DNA from: Actinokineospora baliensis
Lineage (GTDB): Bacteria; Actinomycetota; Actinomycetes; Mycobacteriales; Pseudonocardiaceae
Direction of reading: 5' to 3'
Length of the DNA stretch: 64,000 nucleotides
Assembly: GCF_016907695.1 (NCBI RefSeq)
Contig: NZ_JAFBCK010000001.1
Coordinates: forward strand, 2,294,001-2,358,000
Shown here: one piece after another, positions 58,466-64,000 of the stretch
Layout: each line of letters starts with the position of its first letter
How positions within the stretch are numbered: position 1 is the first letter of the stretch
Translations under genes and position numbers: made by a program
Notes under the pieces: generated by a model
What the model saw: the letters and a program-made list of their open reading frames with translations, nothing else
What the model was told of the DNA's origin: nothing
Databases searched by the model: none

Positions 58466-58629
58466 CCACCGCCTGGTTCAAGAGCACCTTCAGCGGCGCC
58501 GCCAACGACAACTGCGTCGAAGTCCGCTTCACCGAAGGCAGCCTCGTCGCCGTCCGCGACTCCAAGAACCCCTCCGCCACCCTCACCATCCCCACCTGGC
58601 GCCACTTCCTCACCACCCTCACCCGCTGA
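58462..58629 (+). CDS. DUF397 protein, copy 2 (tandem paralogue)
   Basis: A 55-residue DUF397 protein, TAWFKSTFSGAANDNCVEVRF and VAVRDSKNP, with the start overlapping the previous TGA. It is highly similar to copy 1, including DNA-level similarity, so it is a recent tandem duplication. Confidence 0.9.
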   Translation: MTTAWFKSTFSGAANDNCVEVRFTEGSLVAVRDSKNPSATLTIPTWRHFLTTLTR

Positions 58630-58650
58630 CGGCATGGCATCCTCGGCGGC

Positions 58651-59337
58651 ATGGACTACACCGTGTCGCCGTGGGTGCTGACCTGGGACGAGGTCGATCC
58701 GGGTCGCCACCCGTTCGACGCCGGTCCGGTGCGCGACGTTGTTCGGGAGTTGGCCCCGGCAGTGCCCGCTCCGCTGACCGCGGAGGAAGAAGCGGCGCTC
58801 GACTGGTCGGAAGATCCGGGCTCGCGCTGGACGGATGCCATGACCGCGAGCCTGGTGGATCGCTACGGGTCATGGGCCGTCGGGTGGAGTTGGGGCAAGG
58901 ATGAGAGTGACTACGGCGGTGGTCCGGTGGGTAGTTGGTGCTGTGCGAGGGACTCCATCACCACCGCCGAGGAAACCGTCGCCCGGGTGGCCGATTCGTT
59001 GATCGAGTGGCGGGGGTGGCTGGAGGAACTCGCCGGGTGCTTCGAGCGGTTCCCGTTGGCGGACCTCCGGGAACCTGAACGGTTCCAGGTTTGGGAACGC
59101 GGCGCGGTCTGGCTGGTGCACCACGTGGTGGAGCGCACCGGCGCGGGCGACGCCTGGTACCGGCATTGCGCGCAGGTGCTGACCTGGTTCCTCGCGCGCT
59201 GGGGTGTGTCCGGCGATGTCGCGGCGCGGATGGTCGAGCAGGCGATCGGCGGCCGGTTCGACAGTTGGATCGTGCCAGCCGACAGCCTGGTGGACGACAT
59301 AGCCGGCCACATCGCCTGTGCCGCCACCAGCCCGTGA
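58651..59337 (+). CDS. Hypothetical protein, coupled to Fic protein
   Basis: A 228-residue acidic, Trp-rich protein (VLTWDEVDPGRHPFD, WAVGWSWGKDESDYGGGPVGSWC, IEWRGWLEELAGCFERFPLADLR), mainly helical in the C-terminal half. Its GTGA overlap with the Fic gene suggests co-translation. It could be the antitoxin or a regulatory partner, but it lacks the usual short Fic inhibitory helix signature I could recognise. No family assigned. Confidence 0.65.
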   Translation: MDYTVSPWVLTWDEVDPGRHPFDAGPVRDVVRELAPAVPAPLTAEEEAALDWSEDPGSRWTDAMTASLVDRYGSWAVGWSWGKDESDYGGGPVGSWCCARDSITTAEETVARVADSLIEWRGWLEELAGCFERFPLADLREPERFQVWERGAVWLVHHVVERTGAGDAWYRHCAQVLTWFLARWGVSGDVAARMVEQAIGGRFDSWIVPADSLVDDIAGHIACAATSP

Positions 59338-59990
59338 TCGACCACCTGCGCATCTGGTGCCAGATCCGAGAACAGGTTCCCTGGCAAGACATCCGCCACG
59401 GCCCCGACTGGCCACCCGCCCCCGTCCAAGCCCACCGCGACGGCCTGACCCACCAAATCACCACCGTCGACCAAGCCCGTGACCCCGCCCGGGCCCGAAG
59501 ACTCCTAGCCGCCTACGACCAGGCGCGCGCCGATACCGCCAGCCCCCTCACCTTCGGCCTACTAGCCCAATGGCAACAAACCATCCTGGGCGTAGACGAC
59601 GCGCCATTCCGCAACGGCCCAGCATTCGCCAAGGCCGGTCGCGAGCACTACGGCCTCGACCCCGATACCCCCGCCCTCTTCGACCTTTGCCTAGCAGAGA
59701 CCGAGGATCCCGCCCTCCCCATCGCATCCCGCGCCGCCCGCGCCTACCTCGACATCTGCTTCTTCCACCCCTTCCCCGACGGCAACGCCCGCTCGGCCCT
59801 TCTAGCCCTCACCTTCGTACTGGCCAAGCAAAACATCGTCCTCGACCAAGTAGCCCCCCTCACCCTCCAACGCCCCGCCCACGACCCAGACGGCCCCCAA
59901 GCCCTCGCCAACCTCGTCGTCACCCTGATCGAAAACACCCAACGCCGCTCCGATTCCGCCCCGGAGCCGAAACCCCACAGATCGACTTAA
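59334..59990 (+). CDS. Fic/DOC-family protein
   Basis: A 218-residue Fic-fold protein. The active loop HPFPDGNAR (residues 145-153) matches HPFx(D/E)GNxR with the catalytic histidine; the preceding helices (LFDLCLAETEDPALPIASRAARAYLDIC) are typical. Fic enzymes add AMP or other nucleotidyl groups to target proteins such as gyrase, topoisomerase IV or EF-Tu; the target is unknown. A toxin or effector role is inferred. It is coupled to the hypothetical gene upstream. Confidence 0.87.
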   Translation: MIDHLRIWCQIREQVPWQDIRHGPDWPPAPVQAHRDGLTHQITTVDQARDPARARRLLAAYDQARADTASPLTFGLLAQWQQTILGVDDAPFRNGPAFAKAGREHYGLDPDTPALFDLCLAETEDPALPIASRAARAYLDICFFHPFPDGNARSALLALTFVLAKQNIVLDQVAPLTLQRPAHDPDGPQALANLVVTLIENTQRRSDSAPEPKPHRST

Positions 59991-60075
59991 CGCCGCTCAA
60001 CGCTCACTTGCCTTTCCACCGCGCACGCCCGCTGAGGCGAGTTCGCGGACTGGCGGAGGCCCCTACGATGACACT

Positions 60076-60762
60076 GTGTCCATCGCCGAGTCCGCACAGC
60101 GGTTGGCAAGGCTCGCCGCGTCAGTAGCGGATCTGCAGCGCTTCCTCAAGGACTGGCATCGTGGGTTGGACGCGGTGGATAGGGACATCGCAGCACTTCT
60201 AGGGCCGTCTTCGCGAACAGTCGACATCAATGTCGCGCTCGGACGAGCCGAACACTGCCTGCAAGACCTGAACGCCGTACTCGATCAGGTTTCAGACAAG
60301 ATCCGTGCTATCGCGGATCACCACCTCGGCAACCAAGTAACCGGTCCGAGAGCTGATAGGCGCGACCTCCGCGCTGGCCTTCCTCCCGACTTGCCGAGCA
60401 CGAAAGACCGCTTGCGACGACGACCGTCCGCAAAAACACACGGGCGGTGGAGTGGGTCAGACGGTCGAGTTCGCGAAGAGATCAGCGGGTGGGACGACAA
60501 GTACCACGCGGCTGTCCGGTGGTTCAAGGATCAGCCGGGTGCGAGAGTGCCGATGGCCGCCGCCGACGTGGAGGTGAAGGTGGCTGTGCACATGCGCGAC
60601 AACGAGATCAGGGAGGTGACGCTCGCGATCAACAACATCCCGTGCGTCGGCGAGTGGGGGTGCGACACCTTGGTGCCGCGGATCCTGCCGCGTGGATACA
60701 CTTTGACAGTCCATGGATCCGGCGGATTTCGTGCCGTGTATCACGGGGAGGCGAGTCCATGA
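60076..60762 (+). CDS. DddA/SCP1.201-like nucleic-acid deaminase toxin
   Basis: A 228-residue protein. Residues 1-80 form a helical N-terminus (WXG/LXG-like, SIAESAQRLARLAASVADLQRFLKDW). Residues about 155-215 are an SCP1.201-like deaminase: VEVKVAVHMRDNEIREVTLAINNIP, PCVGEWGC (Cys190, Cys196), VPRILPRGYTLTV. The usual H-x-E is D164-V-E166 here, so a zinc-ligand histidine is replaced by aspartate. Members deaminate cytosine in DNA and are secreted into rivals. The GTG start is immediately followed by a coupled Imm1 gene (ATGA). Confidence 0.83.
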   Translation: MSIAESAQRLARLAASVADLQRFLKDWHRGLDAVDRDIAALLGPSSRTVDINVALGRAEHCLQDLNAVLDQVSDKIRAIADHHLGNQVTGPRADRRDLRAGLPPDLPSTKDRLRRRPSAKTHGRWSGSDGRVREEISGWDDKYHAAVRWFKDQPGARVPMAAADVEVKVAVHMRDNEIREVTLAINNIPCVGEWGCDTLVPRILPRGYTLTVHGSGGFRAVYHGEASP

Positions 60763-61163
60763 ACGTGGTCAGGGTCTACTTCGAGGACGACGAGCCGCTC
60801 GTTGTCCGTACTCTCGAAGAGGTCACCGCGTTCCTCGACGGCGCACGGGCTGACTCCCGGCAACACGATCTGCCGTTGTTCTCGCAGTGGTACCTCGACG
60901 CCGAGCCCGGTGCGGTGGAGTTCGGTGTCGGTGTGAACGGCGATCTGGGCGCGCTCACCTTCTCCGGCGGGAACTGGCCGGGCTTGTGGTTCAGCCAAGG
61001 CACATCCTCGGCGGAGGGCCTGCTCGGCTACGACTACATGGGCCATGAACGGCCGGTCCCGGCCTCCAGCGAGATCCCCTTCGACGACATCGGCCGGGCC
61101 GCAGTGGAGTTCCTCACCACCGGGGACCGGCCGACGTGTGTCGAGTGGGTTGAGCTGGGGTGA
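60759..61163 (+). CDS. Imm1-family immunity protein
   Basis: A 134-residue immunity protein: VVRTLEEVTAFLDGARA, AVEFGVGVNGDLGALTFSGGN, and the C-terminal IPFDDIGRAAVEFLTTGDRPTCVEW match the Imm1 pattern. Such proteins neutralise DddA-type deaminase toxins. ATG overlaps the toxin stop, ensuring co-production. Cytosolic. Confidence 0.87.
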   Translation: MNVVRVYFEDDEPLVVRTLEEVTAFLDGARADSRQHDLPLFSQWYLDAEPGAVEFGVGVNGDLGALTFSGGNWPGLWFSQGTSSAEGLLGYDYMGHERPVPASSEIPFDDIGRAAVEFLTTGDRPTCVEWVELG

Positions 61164-61257
61164 TCAGCGGCGAGCCGCCTGCTGTATCCAGGTCACGACC
61201 GTGCGGTTGCCCGGATGGGCGTTTCGCGCCGCCCGTGGTGGCGCCTAGCCTCGGGTC

Positions 61258-62289
61258 ATGCGCCTCACGGGTGAGCCGTCTGAACGGTCCCGGGTTCCGC
61301 CTGCGGCGCCGGAGCGGGTGCGCTCTCCGCTGGAGATCTTGCAGGGGCGGGTGGGGAACCGTGCCGTGCAGCGGCTCGTCGCGTTGCAGCGGGAACCCAC
61401 CGCCGAGCAGAGCGCGGAGTTCGACGGGTATGTCAAAGCCGGTGATTGGGGGCGGGCGGCCTGGGTGCTCAACGACTGGCAGTCCGGTGACATCGCGGCG
61501 CGGCTCAAGCTCCTGTCCAAGACCCAGTTGGAGTTGTTGAACGAGGGCGCCTGGCACGGGGGCAAGAGCAACGTGGACGCCGCGGTGCGTGCCGCGGACC
61601 CCGGCGCGGCGATCCGTGGTGCGTTGCGGGTCCTCATCTGGGGCAAGCGGTGGGGTGAGGCGGCGACCCAGCTCGCCGGTCTTGGCCGCATGCCTGCGCT
61701 CATCTACGTCCGCAACCTGGCCAACCAGAAGCTGATCACCGGCGACGAACTGCGCCAGTTGGTGGGGTTGGCCCCGGATGTGCGGTTGCGCCCCGGCGAC
61801 GCGCTGACTGTGCGCCACACGACCTACGTCGTCTACGCCACGACAGTTCGGTTCGAGGGGGAACCTGCTTGGCGCAACAGCAATCCCGGTGCTCTTAAGC
61901 TACCTTCCCCGGCAATCCCCGGGTGGGGCTACACCGACATCGATCCGGACTTGTTCCTGGTATTCCCCGACTCGGCCACGGGGCAGTCCGCAGCCATGGC
62001 GAACCTGGAGTTCCAGGCCAAGGAGTTCAGCGGCAGGTCAATCGTGGACACCATGCGCAAGTACGCGAGCATGCCGTCCGACGATCCGGTGGCCTACGCC
62101 AACAAGATCGTCACAGCCCTCGGCGGGCCACCGGTGACCAGGGACACCCCCTTCGGCAGCCTCACCAAGGCCCAGTTGGAGACGGTCAAGGGTGTCATCT
62201 TCGCCACCGAGAAGGGCAAGGTCGGCAGGGAGGTCCCGCATGACTCCACCGAACTGCCCGGCGAGATCCGGGACCTGCTGATGCCGTGA
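61258..62289 (+). CDS. Candidate secreted effector: GNRAV motif plus peptidoglycan-hydrolase-like domain
   Basis: A 343-residue protein. Residues about 28-45 (LQGRVGNRAVQRLVALQR) match the [LQR]-x-x-GNRAV-x-x-LV pattern seen at the N-termini of cargo proteins of extracellular contractile injection systems in actinobacteria. Residues 206-213 RNSNPGAL and the following FLVFPDSATGQSAAMANLEFQ, FSGRSIVDTMRKYASM, VAYANKIVTALG resemble lysozyme-like/transglycosylase peptidoglycan domains (RNNNPGN...FAVFPT...GRSI...YAP...PAYA). No signal peptide. Delivery by a contractile system is inferred; no such structural genes are in the window. Confidence 0.65.
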   Translation: MRLTGEPSERSRVPPAAPERVRSPLEILQGRVGNRAVQRLVALQREPTAEQSAEFDGYVKAGDWGRAAWVLNDWQSGDIAARLKLLSKTQLELLNEGAWHGGKSNVDAAVRAADPGAAIRGALRVLIWGKRWGEAATQLAGLGRMPALIYVRNLANQKLITGDELRQLVGLAPDVRLRPGDALTVRHTTYVVYATTVRFEGEPAWRNSNPGALKLPSPAIPGWGYTDIDPDLFLVFPDSATGQSAAMANLEFQAKEFSGRSIVDTMRKYASMPSDDPVAYANKIVTALGGPPVTRDTPFGSLTKAQLETVKGVIFATEKGKVGREVPHDSTELPGEIRDLLMP

Positions 62290-62352
62290 ACATCCCGGCG
62301 GGTGTTGGGGTCCGCCGAAGCCGTACCGAACCCCAACGCCCGCCTGGTCACT

Positions 62353-63321
62353 TCACCCGCTGAGCCCCGCCATCCGCAGCGCGGACTCCAGCACGTGCTG
62401 GCCCCGCTCGCGAGCCCGCTCAGCACCCGCCGCCCGGATCGCGTCCAGGCCCGCCACGTCGTCCAGCAGCTCCAACGCCGATGAGCGCAACGGGGACAGC
62501 TCCTCAACAACCGCCTCCGCGACGGCTTCCTTCAGTTCGCCGTACGAGGAGTACTCGTCCGCCACCTCTATAGGCGACCGGCCAACGCACGTGGCCAGGA
62601 TCTCCAATAGGTTCGCGAGTCCAGGCTGGGTCGTTGGTCGATACTCCAGGCGATTCTCGTTGTCCGTCACCGCGCGCATCACCTTGCGCCGCACCAGGTC
62701 TGGCTCGTCCAACAAGAACACGACGCCCGCGTTGTCCTGTGTGGACTTGGACATCTTGCGGGTTGGGTCTGAAAGGTCCATCACACGAGCAGCGGTCGGT
62801 GCCATCACCGCGCGCGGTACGACGAACACCTCGCCGAAGGTCGTGTTGAAGCGGCGGGCCAGACTTCGGGCCAGTTCGACGTGCTGTGTCTGGTCTTGCC
62901 CCACCGGCACCTCTGTCGCGCCTTGCAACAAGATGTCCGCCGCCATCAGCACCGGGTACGTCAAGAGGCCGAGCCGGACCGTGCCTTGGCCGTCGGCCTT
63001 GGTCTTGAACTGGGTCATCCTGGCGGCCTCGCCGAACGAGCAGGTGCACTCCAGGACCCAGCTCAGCGCCCCCAGCTCGCGCACCAGGTCGGACTGCACG
63101 AACACCCGGTCCGGCTTGATCCCGGCGGCCAGCAGCACGGCCAGCAGCTCCCGGGAGAGCTTGCGCAGCCGTGACGGGTTGTAGGACACGGTCATCGCGT
63201 GCAGGTCGCTGACGAAGTACAGGTCACCGGGGGTGCCCTCGCGCGCCCACCGGCGGATTGCGCCCAGGTGGTTGCCCAGGTGGGCGTGGCCGGACGGGGT
63301 GATCGCCGACAGGCGGGTCAT
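62353..63321 (-). CDS. trpS: Tryptophanyl-tRNA synthetase, auxiliary type
   Basis: A 322-residue class I synthetase that charges tRNA-Trp. The HIGH motif is read as PSGHAHLGNHLGAI and the KMSKS loop is KMSKS (MDLSDPTRKMSKST). The rest (DLYFVSDLHAMTV, YPVLMAADILLQGATEVPVGQDQTQHVELARSLARRFN) is canonical. ATG follows GGAGCGAAGAG. The gene is preceded by a Trp-Trp leader peptide and competing hairpins, as for the inducible, antibiotic-resistant TrpRS of Streptomyces. Confidence 0.95.
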   Translation of the reverse strand: MTRLSAITPSGHAHLGNHLGAIRRWAREGTPGDLYFVSDLHAMTVSYNPSRLRKLSRELLAVLLAAGIKPDRVFVQSDLVRELGALSWVLECTCSFGEAARMTQFKTKADGQGTVRLGLLTYPVLMAADILLQGATEVPVGQDQTQHVELARSLARRFNTTFGEVFVVPRAVMAPTAARVMDLSDPTRKMSKSTQDNAGVVFLLDEPDLVRRKVMRAVTDNENRLEYRPTTQPGLANLLEILATCVGRSPIEVADEYSSYGELKEAVAEAVVEELSPLRSSALELLDDVAGLDAIRAAGAERARERGQHVLESALRMAGLSG

Positions 63322-63342
63322 CTCTTCGCTCCTCGAAGCCGG

Positions 63343-63387
63343 GGCCGCCCGTCCCGGGACCCGCTGGGCCGCCCGGGGTGGGCGGCC
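63343..63387 (-). promoter_or_regulatory. Competing hairpins of the trpS attenuator
   Basis: GGGCGGCC (minus strand 63374-63367 and again 63350-63343) can each pair with GGCCGCCC (63387-63380), giving mutually exclusive hairpins between the leader peptide and trpS. Confidence 0.65.
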
Positions 63388-63403
63388 TGTGGGGTGCACA
63401 ACG

Positions 63404-63454
63404 TCAGGGCCGCCGGTCGGTGGCCCACCACAGGGTGACGTTGCGAGTGCTCAT
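63404..63454 (-). CDS. trpS leader peptide with tandem Trp codons
   Basis: A 16-codon [19 protein letters not shown], ending 83 bases before trpS. Two adjacent TGG codons sit in the middle. Ribosome stalling there under tryptophanyl-tRNA shortage would change which hairpin forms downstream and allow trpS transcription. Confidence 0.8.
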   Translation of the reverse strand: MSTRNVTLWWATDRRP

Positions 63455-63477
63455 CACGACGAACGGTAGCGCAGCCG

Positions 63478-63618
63478 TCACGCCGCCTTCAATCGTTTCA
63501 ACGCCAGCACCGGGCACTTGCCGCACCGCGGTTTCGACTGGCAGCACTTCTTCTTGACCTTCCCCGACTTCATCAGCTTCCGCACCGCCTCGGCGGGCGT
63601 GCGCTGCTTTTTCCCCAC
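63478..63618 (-). CDS. Small basic Cys-rich protein (46 aa)
   Basis: A 46-residue protein from GTG 63618: basic N-terminal helix ([18 protein letters not shown]), then [19 protein letters not shown] with four cysteines (CC-x5-C-x2-C) that could bind metal. It is a conserved type of small actinobacterial protein. An iron-box-like sequence lies 36 bases upstream, so iron control is possible. No function known. Confidence 0.72.
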   Translation of the reverse strand: MGKKQRTPAEAVRKLMKSGKVKKKCCQSKPRCGKCPVLALKRLKAA

Positions 63619-63653
63619 GTCACACCCCCAGCGCTCCGGCGAAAACCCGCAAC

Positions 63654-63673
63654 TGAGGTTAGGTTAACCTTTC
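63654..63673. promoter_or_regulatory. IdeR/DtxR iron-box-like site
   Basis: TGAGGTTAGGTTAACCTTTC matches the TTAGGTTAGSCTAACCTAA consensus at about 15 of 19 positions, including the central AGGTTAGGTTAACCT. It lies 36 bases upstream of the Cys-rich gene start and 150 bases from typA on the other side. Confidence 0.6.
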
Positions 63674-63822
63674 TAGATCCCGTGCGTGGTGCTGCTCACA
63701 CCACCCCACGGGGTATCCTGGTGTACGCCATCAGCAGCTCATCAGCTGCGCGGGCGCCCCTGCCACGTGACACCTGCCCGGGCCGCCCTCAACCGACAGA
63801 GCAAGGAACCGGGAGCACGCGC

Positions 63823-64000
63823 GTGCCCACAGCGACCGCATCCGCCGAGCAGGCCACCTCCGGCCTGCGCCGCAACGACCTGCGCAACGTCGCCATCGTC
63901 GCGCACGTCGACCACGGCAAGACGACCCTGGTCGACGCCATGCTGCGCCAGTCCGGCGCCTTCGCCGCGCGTGCCGAGCTGGTCGACCGGGTCATGGACT
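63823..64000 (+). CDS. typA: GTPase TypA/BipA, partial
   Basis: The first 59 codons are present; the gene continues beyond the window. The G1 P-loop is [21 protein letters not shown] and the first residues (RRNDLRNVA) match TypA/BipA, a ribosome-binding translational GTPase involved in ribosome assembly and stress. GTG 63823 follows GGGAGC. It starts a host operon running right. Confidence 0.9.
   Translation, partial: MPTATASAEQATSGLRRNDLRNVAIVAHVDHGKTTLVDAMLRQSGAFAARAELVDRVMD

Noticed and set aside
1..64000. CRISPR array or insertion sequence
   Set aside because: No regularly spaced direct repeats and no transposase motif seen on either strand.

Overview
The window comes from a high-GC actinobacterium, most likely a member of the Pseudonocardiales (Actinokineospora/Saccharothrix-like). 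This is inferred from codon use, the frequent GTG/TTG starts, and actinomycete-typical genes (XRE plus DUF397 pairs, an Lsr2 paralogue, a DddA/SCP1.201-type deaminase with Imm1, and a small leader-controlled trpS). The genus is a guess.

Bases 1 to about 41,400 are a temperate siphophage (prophage) with its left end outside the window. From 17.6 kb down to 0.5 kb runs one long leftward early arm: small accessory genes (including an ArdA-like antirestriction protein and a phage Lsr2), an HTH protein, a Cas4/RecB-like nuclease, a nucleotidyltransferase-like protein, a DnaB-like helicase, an endonuclease VII, a primase split over two overlapping frames, a metallophosphoesterase, a sigma-like protein, ThyX, a family A DNA polymerase and a 5-methylcytosine methyltransferase. 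Four copies of an 18-bp sequence lie at junctions in this arm and look like repressor or stoperator sites. Many early genes are followed by a strong hairpin, and two of the hairpins covary.

From 18.5 kb to 39.2 kb is the mostly rightward late arm: HNH endonuclease, small terminase, a beta-helix spike protein, large terminase, portal, MuF-like protein, scaffold, HK97-type capsid, head-tail connectors (one with a probable ATT start), tail tube, tail assembly chaperones with a -1 frameshift, tape measure, distal and minor tail proteins, an M15 endolysin and a holin, closed by a perfect terminator. Leftward genes interrupt this arm at 20.4 and 29.1 kb. An excisionase, a possible regulator and a tyrosine integrase (39.2-41.4 kb) form the lysogeny module.

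Host chromosome follows. It holds an ATP-grasp gene, a self-regulated-looking HTH/Clp-N protein, an Hsp70-like protein paired with a zinc-ribbon/vWA-like protein, a Tat-exported PhoX-like phosphatase, pterin dehydratase, a TPP-riboswitch-controlled thiamine ABC transporter, and an ABC exporter with a LolA-like protein divergent from a two-component system. After a Nudix hydrolase come an XRE/DUF397 cassette and a cluster of conflict or secreted-effector candidates: a Fic protein with a partner, a DddA-like deaminase with Imm1 immunity protein, and a GNRAV-motif protein with a peptidoglycan-hydrolase-like C-terminus. The window closes with an auxiliary-type trpS behind a Trp-Trp leader peptide attenuator, a tiny Cys-rich protein beside an IdeR-like iron box, and the start of typA.
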